In this document: piece by piece, positions 1 to 7,270 of the stretch
Layout: every line of letters begins with the position of its first letter
Position numbering within the stretch: the first letter of the stretch is position 1
Assembly (NCBI GenBank): GCA_018260275.1
Contig: JAGLBK010000080.1
Location: forward strand, 1 to 11,024
Source: Deinococcus sp.
GTDB taxonomy: Bacteria; Deinococcota; Deinococci; Deinococcales; Deinococcaceae
Reading direction: 5' to 3'
Length of the DNA: 11,024 nt
Position numbers and translations under genes: made by a program
The notes under the pieces: model-generated
Databases searched by the model: none
What the model was told of the DNA's origin: nothing
The model's input: the letters and a program-made list of their open reading frames with translations, nothing else

Positions 1-140
1 AACTGGCTGACCGCCGCCAGAAGCGCGATGAACTGGGCTGGAAGCCCGCGCAGGAGCGCCCGCGCAAGATCACGGCGGCGCTGCGGGCCTACGCTTCGAT
101 GGCGACCAGCGCAGCGAAAGGGGCCGTGCGGAACATCTGA
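1..140 (+). CDS. C-terminal end of an unidentified protein (partial)
   Basis: An open frame enters from the left edge (first full codon at base 3) and ends with TGA at 138-140, giving the last 45 residues. The tail is rich in Lys, Arg and Ala and ends in GAVRNI. It contains DELGWKPAQERPR and then an Ala-rich, probably helical stretch, with no motif that I can assign to a family. It is treated as a real gene end because the frame stays open with high-GC codon use and a strong hairpin terminator starts 13-16 bases after the stop. The gene converges on hpaD. Its function cannot be stated from this fragment. Confidence 0.6.
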   Translation, partial: LADRRQKRDELGWKPAQERPRKITAALRAYASMATSAAKGAVRNI

Positions 141-152
141 GGGTAGAGCGTG

Positions 153-197
153 AAAAGGCCGGAGCGACCATTTACAGTCGCCCCGGCCTCTGTTTTT
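153..197. terminator. Bidirectional Rho-independent terminator
   Basis: A 13-bp stem (arms 156-168 and 177-189, one A/C mismatch) encloses an 8-base loop. A run of five T follows on the plus strand (193-197), and four A precede it (153-156), which are a T run on the minus strand. It sits between two convergent genes: the partial plus-strand gene ending at 140 and hpaD, whose stop is at 202-204 on the minus strand. It should therefore end transcription from both sides. Confidence 0.85.
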
Positions 198-201
198 GGG
201 T

Positions 202-1182
202 TCAGATCACATGCACTGGAATCCCCTTCAGGTCGCCCTCTTTAGCCTCCTGAATCCCACCGCCGAAGGCTTCCATCGGACTGGCCTCCTCGAACCAGCT
301 ACGCGGCGTTTTTGCGCCCCACAGCGTCTGGCGGCGGGGGTCGTCGCGCATCCACTTAATGGGTTCAAAGTCGGGGTCCACGGTGATGTAGTCGCTAGTG
401 TAAAGCTCGATGCGGTGGCCGTCGGGGTCGCGGATGTACAGAAAAAAGGCGTTGGACACCCCGTGACGCCCCGGCCCCCGCTCAATTCGTTCGGGCTGCC
501 GCGCCCCGGCCAGGATGTCGCAGGTCTTGATGATGCTGCCGGCGTCTGGCATCCAGTAGGCCCAGTGGTGCAGGCAGGGGCCAGCGCCGTTGGTGAGCGC
601 GAAGTCGTGTACGCCGCCGCGCCGCTGAATCCAGGCGGCCCACCACTGGTTTTGCTCGTCCACGGTGTACTCGGAGACCCGGAAGCCGAGTTCCTGGCAG
701 TACCAGTCCAGCGTGGCCTTGACGTCGGGCACGCGCACGTTGCAGTGGTCTACCCGCTGGAGGCCAGGGCCACGGTGCTGGTGGTACTCCTGCAAGAGCC
801 AGGGGTAGGTTTTGACCTGGTGGTAAAAGGTCACCGGGATGCCGAAGGGGTCCTGCATCCGCAGCATTTTGGGGCGGTCAAGTTCCTCATCCCAGCGGTG
901 CGGGAGCTTCTGCGCGTCGGCCAGGGCCACCAGCGCGTCCAGGGCGGCCTCGTCGCGCACGCGGTAGCCGAGGTGACGCACGCGGGCTTCCTCGCCGTCT
1001 TTGCACTGCTCCAGCTTGAGCGTCCACTCGCGGTCTTCCACGCCGCGCAGGTAGAGGGCGTCATTTTCCTCGTGCAGGATGTTCATGCCGAGCAGGTCGA
1101 CGTAAAATTCGCGGCTGGCATTCAGGTCTTTGACGGTGAAGATGGCCTGGGCGATGCGGATGATGTCGGGTCTTTGGGTCAT
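202..1182 (-). CDS. hpaD: Homoprotocatechuate (3,4-dihydroxyphenylacetate) 2,3-dioxygenase
   Basis: A 326-residue extradiol ring-cleavage dioxygenase of the VOC (type I) fold. It opens 3,4-dihydroxyphenylacetate to 5-carboxymethyl-2-hydroxymuconate semialdehyde using O2 and a metal (Fe or Mn), in the cytosol. Two VOC domains are visible, roughly residues 8-125 and 140-265. By alignment from memory with the Brevibacterium enzyme, the metal ligands are His146 (VDHCN), His206 (CLHHW) and Glu259 (HRIEL). Second-sphere residues Asn148, His192, Arg235, His240 (RGPGRHGVSNAF) and Tyr249 are also present, at a constant offset of 8-9. The open frame continues upstream into a GC-rich repeat, but the start at 1182 is preferred: AAAGG lies about 8 bases upstream and the family N-terminus begins here. 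It is the last gene of the hpa operon, separated from hpaB by repeats and followed by a strong terminator. Confidence 0.95.
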   Translation of the reverse strand: MTQRPDIIRIAQAIFTVKDLNASREFYVDLLGMNILHEENDALYLRGVEDREWTLKLEQCKDGEEARVRHLGYRVRDEAALDALVALADAQKLPHRWDEELDRPKMLRMQDPFGIPVTFYHQVKTYPWLLQEYHQHRGPGLQRVDHCNVRVPDVKATLDWYCQELGFRVSEYTVDEQNQWWAAWIQRRGGVHDFALTNGAGPCLHHWAYWMPDAGSIIKTCDILAGARQPERIERGPGRHGVSNAFFLYIRDPDGHRIELYTSDYITVDPDFEPIKWMRDDPRRQTLWGAKTPRSWFEEASPMEAFGGGIQEAKEGDLKGIPVHVI

Positions 1183-1195
1183 ATTTTTTTCCTTT

Positions 1196-1247
1196 GACCC
1201 TCTCCCCTTGCGGGGGAGGGCGTTGCGAAGCAACGGGAGGGGGGGCG
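1196..1247 (-). repeat. GC-rich double-hairpin repeat, copy 3
   Basis: Read on the minus strand, this 52-base element has the same layout as the repeats that bracket the DUF559 gene. A pyrimidine-rich block is followed by hairpin I (arms 1221-1226 and 1230-1235, CGTTGC with GCAACG, loop of three) and then hairpin II (C-rich arm and G-rich arm within 1198-1220). Hairpin I differs from the left DUF559 repeat by a swapped base pair (G-C for C-G), which keeps the pairing. The element begins right at the hpaD Shine-Dalgarno, so it forms the structured leader of hpaD in any hpaB-hpaD transcript. It resembles the small noncoding repeats known from Deinococcus genomes (family assignment not checked). 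Confidence 0.75.
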
Positions 1248-1312
1248 TGTGACCAGCGAAGCTAAAAACAGGCGGCCACTCTCTATCCATGGCGCTTGTA
1301 AGTCGTCTGCGT

Positions 1313-1350
1313 TTCCCCCCTCCCAGCCTCCCCCGCAAGGGGGGAGGAGC
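1313..1350 (+). repeat. GC-rich hairpin repeat, shortened copy 4
   Basis: This is a shortened relative of the same repeat family, in the opposite orientation to copy 3. It keeps the C-rich leader block and a perfect 8-bp hairpin (arms 1327-1334 and 1340-1347, loop GCAAG) but lacks hairpin I. It lies just past the hpaB stop codon, so it may also act as a 3' mRNA structure. There is no T run to make it a classic terminator. About 65 bases without recognisable content separate it from copy 3. Confidence 0.6.
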
Positions 1351-1372
1351 AGAGATGACACGCGCTAGCAAC

Positions 1373-2887
<1,515 letters not shown>

Positions 2888-2927
2888 GGTGTCTCCTTTG
2901 GGGAATGGGTGATTAGGTTGCGGGGGC

Positions 2928-2981
2928 GGCCCCCTCTCCCCCTTGCTTCGCAAGGCCCCTCTCCCGCAGGGGGCGAGGGGT
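2928..2981 (+). repeat. Left inverted repeat of the DUF559 cassette (copy 1)
   Basis: A 54-base GC-rich repeat carrying two small hairpins: hairpin I near 2942-2956 (CCTTGC, loop TTC, GCAAGG) and hairpin II in 2956-2980 (CCCCTC paired with GAGGGG, inner C-rich and G-rich arms, loop around GCA). It is matched in inverted orientation by 3366-3419 with 49 of 54 identical bases. Four of the five differences form two compensatory pairs and the fifth is in the hairpin I loop. It lies 41 bases upstream of the hpaB start and 28 bases before the DUF559 start. Confidence 0.85.
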
Positions 2982-2997
2982 CGTTAGGGCGGCTAGA

Positions 2998-3003
2998 TAG
3001 AAT
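2998..3003 (+). promoter_or_regulatory. Candidate -10 box (leaderless) for the DUF559 gene
   Basis: TAGAAT fits the TANNNT motif and is separated from the GTG start at 3010 by six bases. This is the spacing seen for leaderless mRNAs in Deinococcus, and no Shine-Dalgarno precedes this GTG. No convincing -35 box is seen. TANNNT is common by chance, so this is moderate evidence only. Confidence 0.45.
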
Positions 3004-3009
3004 GACGAC

Positions 3010-3366
3010 GTGGACAGGTTTTCTAGTTCGGAAGGTACGGCGAGGGCGAAGGCTTTGCGCCAGCGTTCCACACCGCACGAGGAGTTGCTTTGGAAGCATT
3101 TGCGAGCAGGCCGAATGCAGGGAGTCAAGTTCAAGAGGCAACAACCGCTCGGCTTTTACATCGCGGATTTTGTCGCGCTGGAACACAAATTGGTCATTGA
3201 GTTGGACGGCAGCCAGCACGCCGGGAGCGAGTACGACGCCGTGCGAGACGCCGAACTGAAAGCACGAGGCTTTACCGTTCTGCGCTTCTGGAACAACGAA
3301 CTCACGGACAATCTGGAAGGCGTGCTGACGCGAATAGCCGAAGCTCTTGCAAAAGCTGGAGCCTGA
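3010..3366 (+). CDS. DUF559 / Vsr-like endonuclease-domain protein
   Basis: A 118-residue protein of the DUF559 family (PD-(D/E)xK nuclease superfamily, related to Vsr). Visible landmarks are the N-terminal TPHEELLWKHLRAGR, then GVKFKRQQPLGFYIADFVA carrying the acidic Asp, then LVIELDGSQHA (conserved Glu, Asp and His) and finally RGFTVLRFWNNEL. Length and order are typical of complete members. The GTG at 3010 is the only start between an in-frame stop (2998-3000) and the conserved N-terminus, apart from a late TTG near 3055. It is opposite in strand to the surrounding hpa genes. It is bracketed by 54-bp inverted repeats, and its stop codon touches the right one. A DNA-nicking or cleaving activity is inferred from the fold; the target and biological role are unknown. 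The bracketed layout suggests a small mobile or domesticated cassette. Confidence 0.85.
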   Translation: MDRFSSSEGTARAKALRQRSTPHEELLWKHLRAGRMQGVKFKRQQPLGFYIADFVALEHKLVIELDGSQHAGSEYDAVRDAELKARGFTVLRFWNNELTDNLEGVLTRIAEALAKAGA

Positions 3367-3419
3367 CCCCTCGCCCCTTGCGAGAGAGGGGCCTCGCGCA
3401 GCGAGGGGGAGAGGGGGCC
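3366..3419 (-). repeat. Right inverted repeat of the DUF559 cassette (copy 2)
   Basis: Inverted partner of 2928-2981, 49/54 identical. On the minus strand, hairpin I reads CCTCGC, loop TGC, GCGAGG. Compared with copy 1, a T-A pair has become C-G in hairpin I and a C-G pair has become T-A in hairpin II, so pairing is conserved while sequence changes. It overlaps the last base of the DUF559 stop codon at one end. At the other end it abuts the stop codon of the SDR gene (3420-3422), leaving no spare sequence on either side. Confidence 0.85.
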
Positions 3420-4235
3420 TCACCTCCCCGCCCTCCCCACATACCCCGAATCCACAAAAACCCCGCCTTGCCGCTGCTCGGTGATGTCGGACTCGTCGCC
3501 GTGAATGTGCTCTACCTCGGCGACGTAGGCTTCAGCGTCGTCCTGCGGCGCGTAGCCCAGCACGTCCCAGCCTTCCGGCGACATCCAGCGGCGGGTGTTG
3601 CCACTGATGCCCGCCACGACCAGAAAACCCACGTCCGGCGCGGTCACGGCGCGGGCAAACAGTTGCGCGGCGTCACGCGGCGAGAGCCAGGTGGACAGGT
3701 GGCGGCGGTCTTTGGGCTGCTGCTGGAACGAGCAAATCCGCACGCCCACAAAGCCGATACCGTAGCGTTCCCAGTACATGCGGCCCAGCGCCTCGCCAAA
3801 CACCTTGCTGACGCCGTAGTAAGTGTCCGGGCGCACTGGCATGGTGGGCGAAACCATCTCGGAACGCGGATAAAACCCGACGGCGTGGATGCTGGACGCG
3901 AACACCACCCGCTTTACGCCCGCCTGCCGCGCCGCTTCCAGCACGTTGTAGGTGCCGTCCATGTTCACGGCGCGGATGTTGGCGTAGGTGTCCTCGTCGG
4001 CAATTCCGCCCAGGTGAATCACAGCGTCCACGCCCCACATCGCTTGCAGCACGGCGTCAAAGTCGGTGAGGTCAGCGGGGGCCAGTTCCTCGCCGGGCCG
4101 GGCCGAGCCCAAATCGCGGTTGTCGGTCAAGCGAATGACCGGGAAGTGTTCGCCCAGATGCTCACGCAAAAGCTCCCGCAGCGCCGAGCCGACCTCGCCC
4201 GCCGCGCCGGTGATGAGGAGGCGGTGGGGGGTCAT
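3420..4235 (-). CDS. NAD-dependent uronate-dehydrogenase-like SDR/epimerase
   Basis: A 271-residue extended short-chain dehydrogenase. The Rossmann motif is ITGAAGEVG (Gly10, Gly13, Gly16). An acidic residue at the end of the second strand (LTDNR, Asp38) indicates NAD rather than NADP. AVIHLGG lies near 71-77, and the catalytic set is Ser114/Ser115 (VFASSIHAVGFYPR), Tyr140 and Lys144 (YYGVSK). The downstream blocks RRHLSTWLSPRDAAQLF, VAGISGNTRRW and LGYAPQDDAE are the ones I associate with uronate dehydrogenases (EC 1.1.1.203) and close relatives. The exact substrate is uncertain, and a role in aromatic catabolism is only suggested by position. The start codon overlaps the stop of the SMI1-type gene by four bases (ATGA), implying translational coupling. 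The right DUF559-cassette repeat begins directly after its stop codon. Confidence 0.85.
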   Translation of the reverse strand: MTPHRLLITGAAGEVGSALRELLREHLGEHFPVIRLTDNRDLGSARPGEELAPADLTDFDAVLQAMWGVDAVIHLGGIADEDTYANIRAVNMDGTYNVLEAARQAGVKRVVFASSIHAVGFYPRSEMVSPTMPVRPDTYYGVSKVFGEALGRMYWERYGIGFVGVRICSFQQQPKDRRHLSTWLSPRDAAQLFARAVTAPDVGFLVVAGISGNTRRWMSPEGWDVLGYAPQDDAEAYVAEVEHIHGDESDITEQRQGGVFVDSGYVGRAGR

Positions 4236-4789
4236 AGGTCATCCCCAGAAATAATTGCACCGTTTTCAAAGACGAATTCCCCGTTCTCCAGGCTCGTACA
4301 AACCTGTTTCAGATAAGCCGAAAGTGATGGATGAATCGCTTCGCTAGGGCCAATTTCGTGATCCATAAAAAGAACCTGTCCAAGTGCTCCCTGCGCGGCA
4401 GGAACGGTATCAACGACCATGCCGTTTCCGCCACCGTCAGCCTGTAAAGGTATCCAGCCTGGATTCCACCAGCCCGGCTGCACCGTCAGGGAATTGGCAT
4501 TGTGGTCAGCATCATCGTCAAAAATGCCGTCTGCTACCAGTTCCATCCAGACTTGCCGTTCATCGGCAATACGCTCAAGCGACAGAAGTTCACCACCGGG
4601 CCAGCCGAGGCTTCCTGAGCCGTCGTGCCGGAGCAGGGAATCGCGCAATTCAATTGGAAATGCCAAACCAAGTTTTTGTTCTGTAGCAGTAATGGCCTGC
4701 GCCGACGCTCCATATTCCAACATATCGGTGGCTCCCTGCGCCTCATACCACGCCTCAATGCGCTCCCAGACAGCAGATATTTCGCTCAA
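4232..4789 (-). CDS. SMI1/KNR4 (SUKH) family protein
   Basis: A 185-residue acidic cytosolic protein. The SUKH-type pattern is seen at KLGLAFPIELRDSLLRHDGSGS (residues about 39-60) and at the core W-NPGWIPLQADGGGNGMVVDT (about 108-128) followed by GQVLFMDHEIGPSEAIHPSLSAYL. SUKH proteins include immunity proteins of contact-toxin systems and other binding proteins; no toxin is visible nearby. The start is TTG at 4789, decided by a strong AAGGAGGA nine bases upstream and by the TTGA overlap with the hpaE stop. Two hand-counted 60-base samples (4261-4320 and 4501-4560) give 29 and 30 G+C, about 49%, clearly below the neighbouring genes, which suggests horizontal acquisition. It is nevertheless coupled by four-base overlaps to genes on both sides. 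Confidence 0.85.
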   Translation of the reverse strand: MSEISAVWERIEAWYEAQGATDMLEYGASAQAITATEQKLGLAFPIELRDSLLRHDGSGSLGWPGGELLSLERIADERQVWMELVADGIFDDDADHNANSLTVQPGWWNPGWIPLQADGGGNGMVVDTVPAAQGALGQVLFMDHEIGPSEAIHPSLSAYLKQVCTSLENGEFVFENGAIISGDDL

Positions 4790-6345
4790 GCGTCGGCCTC
4801 CTCCTTGGTGATTTTGGGAGCCGCCCCAACCCCCAGCTTCGCCGTCTTATGTGTCCCCAGCGAGATGGCGATGTTCTTGGTTTCCATGTAGAACTCAAAG
4901 CTGTAGTCGCCGCCGTCGCGCCCAATGCCGCTGTTTTTCACGCCGCCGAAGGGCGTGGGCAGATGCCGCACGTTCTCGGAGTTGACCCAAATCATGCCCG
5001 CTTCCAGGCCGTGCGCGAAGCGGTGGGCGCGGGTCAGATCGTTCGTCCAGAGGTAACCCGCGAGGCCGTACGCTACGTCGTTGGCCAGCGCCAGCGCCTC
5101 GGCTTCATCCTTGAAAGGAATGGCGGTCAGCACCGGCCCAAAGATTTCTTCCTGAGCAATTTTCATGTCGTTGCGGGCCTGGGTAAACAGCGTCGGACGC
5201 ACGAAATTGCCCTGTTCGCCCACGCGTTCGCCCCCGGCGGCGATGGTCGCGCCTTCCTCGCGGGCCTTGTCGAAGTACGACATCACCTTTTCAAAATGGC
5301 GCGGGTGAACCAGCGGTCCGACTTCGGTTTCGGGGTCGAGCGGGTCGCCCACGCGGATATTCGCGGCGCGTTCGGCAATCCGGCGCGTGAATTCGTCGTA
5401 AATGCCCTCCTGAATCAGCACGCGACTACTGCTGGTGCAGCGTTCCCCGTTGAGGCTGTAAATCATGAACACCACGGCGTCCAGCGCCTTGTCCAGATCG
5501 GCATCGTCAAAGACCACCACCGGGTTTTTGCCGCCCAGCTCAAAGTGCACGCGCTTGAGGGTGTCGGCCCCCTGCCGCATGATGTGGCTGCCGGTAGTCG
5601 TCTCGCCCACGAAGGCGACGGCCTTAATCAGCGGGTGCTCGGTCAGCGTCTTGCCCGCGCTCTCGCCAAAGCCGTGCACGAGGTTATGCACGCCCTTCGG
5701 CAGCCCGGCCTCGTCCATGATTTCGGCCAGCAGCGTGGCGCTCACGGGCGACCACTCGGCGGGCTTGTGAACCACCGTGCAACCCGCCGCCAGCGCGGGC
5801 GCGATTTTCCAGGTGGACAGCATAAACGGCGTGTTCCAGGGCGTAATGACCCCTACCGGGCCAATCGGCTGACGAATGGAATAGTTCAGAAAACCGGGCG
5901 CGGGCAGGCTCTCGCCGTCGTTAGCACCGGGAGCGCGGTCAGCGTAGAAGCGGAAATTCTCGGCCCCGCGCGTCGCCGCCGACTTCATGAAGCGGATGGC
6001 CTGCCCGGTGTCGGTGCTTTCCAGCACGGCAATTTCCTGGCTGCGCTTTTCAATCAGGTCGGCGATTTTGTGCATAATCTTGCGCCGCTCGGCCCCGCAC
6101 ACCTCGCGCCAGCTCTGAAAGGCGTCGTGCGCGGCTCTGGCGGCCCGGTCAATGTCGGTGGCGTCGCCCTCGGCCACCTTCACCAGAAAATCGTTGTCCA
6201 CCGGCGAGTGCGCGTCAAAGGTCTTGCCACTGTGCGAGTCCACCCACTGCCCGCCGATAAAGTGCTTGATGCCCCCCTTCAGGCGGCTGTCGCGGAGTTG
6301 GTTGGCGAGGTCATGGTTTTGCTGTGCGGCGGCGGATTTGGTCAT
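4786..6345 (-). CDS. hpaE: 5-carboxymethyl-2-hydroxymuconate semialdehyde dehydrogenase
   Basis: A 519-residue NAD-dependent aldehyde dehydrogenase (EC 1.2.1.60) that oxidises the ring-opened HpaD product to 5-carboxymethyl-2-hydroxymuconate. ALDH signatures are complete: PWNTPF (Asn171), the cofactor lysine in VVHKPAEWSP (Lys194), the glycine motif FVGETTTG (246-252), the general base Glu269 in FELGGKNP, the catalytic Cys303 in NGERCTSSSR, then EEIFGPVL and PFGGVKNSGIGRDGG. Assignment as HpaE rather than another ALDH rests on overall resemblance and on hpaB and hpaD in the same operon. The ATG at 6345 has GAGGAG about eight bases upstream. It is the first gene of the cluster, downstream of a TACAAT promoter and a palindromic operator, and its stop overlaps the TTG start of the SMI1-type gene. 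Confidence 0.93.
   Translation of the reverse strand: MTKSAAAQQNHDLANQLRDSRLKGGIKHFIGGQWVDSHSGKTFDAHSPVDNDFLVKVAEGDATDIDRAARAAHDAFQSWREVCGAERRKIMHKIADLIEKRSQEIAVLESTDTGQAIRFMKSAATRGAENFRFYADRAPGANDGESLPAPGFLNYSIRQPIGPVGVITPWNTPFMLSTWKIAPALAAGCTVVHKPAEWSPVSATLLAEIMDEAGLPKGVHNLVHGFGESAGKTLTEHPLIKAVAFVGETTTGSHIMRQGADTLKRVHFELGGKNPVVVFDDADLDKALDAVVFMIYSLNGERCTSSSRVLIQEGIYDEFTRRIAERAANIRVGDPLDPETEVGPLVHPRHFEKVMSYFDKAREEGATIAAGGERVGEQGNFVRPTLFTQARNDMKIAQEEIFGPVLTAIPFKDEAEALALANDVAYGLAGYLWTNDLTRAHRFAHGLEAGMIWVNSENVRHLPTPFGGVKNSGIGRDGGDYSFEFYMETKNIAISLGTHKTAKLGVGAAPKITKEEADA
4799..4806 (-). promoter_or_regulatory. Strong Shine-Dalgarno that fixes a TTG start
   Basis: On the minus strand AAGGAGGA lies nine bases upstream of the TTG at 4789, inside the last codons of hpaE. 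It supports the unusual TTG start of the SMI1-type gene and efficient translation of this overlapping gene. Confidence 0.75.
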
Positions 6346-6394
6346 AATTTATTCTCCTCAAAAGGCGAAAACTTGTTTTGTAGACGGCGAAAAG

Positions 6395-6400
6395 ATTGTA
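6395..6400 (-). promoter_or_regulatory. -10 box of the hpa operon promoter
   Basis: On the minus strand TACAAT matches the -10 consensus at five of six positions. About 17 bases upstream, TTCGAA can serve as a weak -35, and it falls inside the 20-bp palindrome at 6411-6430. Transcription would start near 6388, giving a leader of about 40 bases before hpaE. A GGCGAAA word recurs on the plus strand at 6364, 6386 and 6403 across this promoter. Confidence 0.6.
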
Positions 6401-6410
6401 GCGGCGAAAG

Positions 6411-6430
6411 TGTTCTTTTCGAAAAGAACA
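6411..6430. promoter_or_regulatory. Perfect 20-bp palindromic operator upstream of hpaE
   Basis: TGTTCTTTTCGAAAAGAACA is its own reverse complement over all 20 bases. It overlaps the likely -35 region of the hpaE promoter and lies 12 bases past the stop codon of the upstream secreted-protein gene. There is no T run, so an operator for a dimeric repressor fits better than a terminator. No regulator of the hpa genes is encoded in the window other than, possibly, the PucR-type gene, so the cognate factor is unknown. Confidence 0.7.
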
Positions 6431-6442
6431 GGCGAGGGGGCG

Positions 6443-7228
6443 TCATTTGTTCACCTTCGGCAGACTGATGGAGTAGGCGAGAAATTTTTCAGAAAGCTTC
6501 AAATTTTGAGCCTTATATACTGACAATTTTGCTCCAGAAGCTGGACGGTATTCGTCAATCATCACCCCATAGGTGTGACCGTCAGTGGTCTTGAATTCAT
6601 AGCCAGTGCCGCCCTCGGTGGTATATCGCTTGCGCCCCTCAGTGATGTAAACCCCCGGCGTCCCATCAAAGTTGTGCGTGGCATACGTCACCGTTTTGCC
6701 GTTGTCCCAGATGATGACGGTGCGCTTGTTGGTCACGCCCATAAAGGCCGCGTCTTTGACGTAACGGCAACGGAAGGCTCCTTCCGGAGTCCGAAATTCG
6801 TTCACGCGGGACATTCGGTAAGCGGGGTCGGCAGTGTTTTCCACGTTGCTGAGGCGGAGGTAGTACTGACTGGCGGCGTCGGAATGTGGCGTTCTGCCCG
6901 GCGGGATCAGGGCGCTATACACGGAACCGGCAGCACCTTCGGACGGACCGAGGAGATATTCGGCCACGTAGTCGAAGGCGTCGGTGTTCGGTGCGGGGCG
7001 CTTGAGCACCTGCCTGAGCTTGGTGGGCTGTGGCTGCTTCAAGTTGGCGCTCGCGGGCTGTACGACTCCGATGATTCGGTCCGGCGCATCACACCAGGCC
7101 GCCGCCTCCTGGGTCTGGCCGTCTGCCACCACGTAGGACTTCATCTCGTAACCTGCTGCCCCTGCCCTCGCCATAGAACTAGCCGCCGCCAGAGCACACA
7201 GCAGCGTCACTAGCACTGTTTTTTTCAT
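6443..7228 (-). CDS. Secreted protein of unknown function
   Basis: A 261-residue protein with a clear Sec signal peptide: MKK, a hydrophobic stretch VLVTLLCALAAA, and a likely signal peptidase I site after ARA (about residue 23). There is no lipobox. The mature part is rich in polar and aromatic residues and beta-type patterns (for example RTVIIWDNGKTVTYATHNFDGTPGVYITEGRKRY), with only two cysteines (Cys46, Cys154) that could form one disulfide. No family is recognised. The start at 7228 is chosen because it begins the signal peptide; upstream in-frame ATGs would bury it. The ribosome site is weak (TTGGAAC). It is divergent from the PucR-type gene, with inverted repeats between them. Confidence 0.8.
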   Translation of the reverse strand: MKKTVLVTLLCALAAASSMARAGAAGYEMKSYVVADGQTQEAAAWCDAPDRIIGVVQPASANLKQPQPTKLRQVLKRPAPNTDAFDYVAEYLLGPSEGAAGSVYSALIPPGRTPHSDAASQYYLRLSNVENTADPAYRMSRVNEFRTPEGAFRCRYVKDAAFMGVTNKRTVIIWDNGKTVTYATHNFDGTPGVYITEGRKRYTTEGGTGYEFKTTDGHTYGVMIDEYRPASGAKLSVYKAQNLKLSEKFLAYSISLPKVNK

Positions 7229-7270
7229 GTTCCAAGTCTGCACAGCAGGCATGAGCGAAGGCTGGACTTG

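Noticed and set aside
1183..1371. A 63-residue N-terminal extension of HpaD
   Set aside because: It translates GC-rich repeat sequence, has no counterpart in known HpaD proteins, and a Shine-Dalgarno precedes the internal ATG at 1182.
2889..2907. Iteron-like sequence at the hpaB ribosome site (CCCCAAAGGAGAC on the minus strand)
   Set aside because: It differs from an iteron by one inserted G, and most of the match is the Shine-Dalgarno itself. Chance similarity is the simpler explanation.
4849..6468. A long plus-strand open frame (539 codons) opposite hpaE
   Set aside because: It is a shadow of a high-GC aldehyde dehydrogenase gene. Its translation lacks any motif, while the minus-strand frame has a complete ALDH active site.
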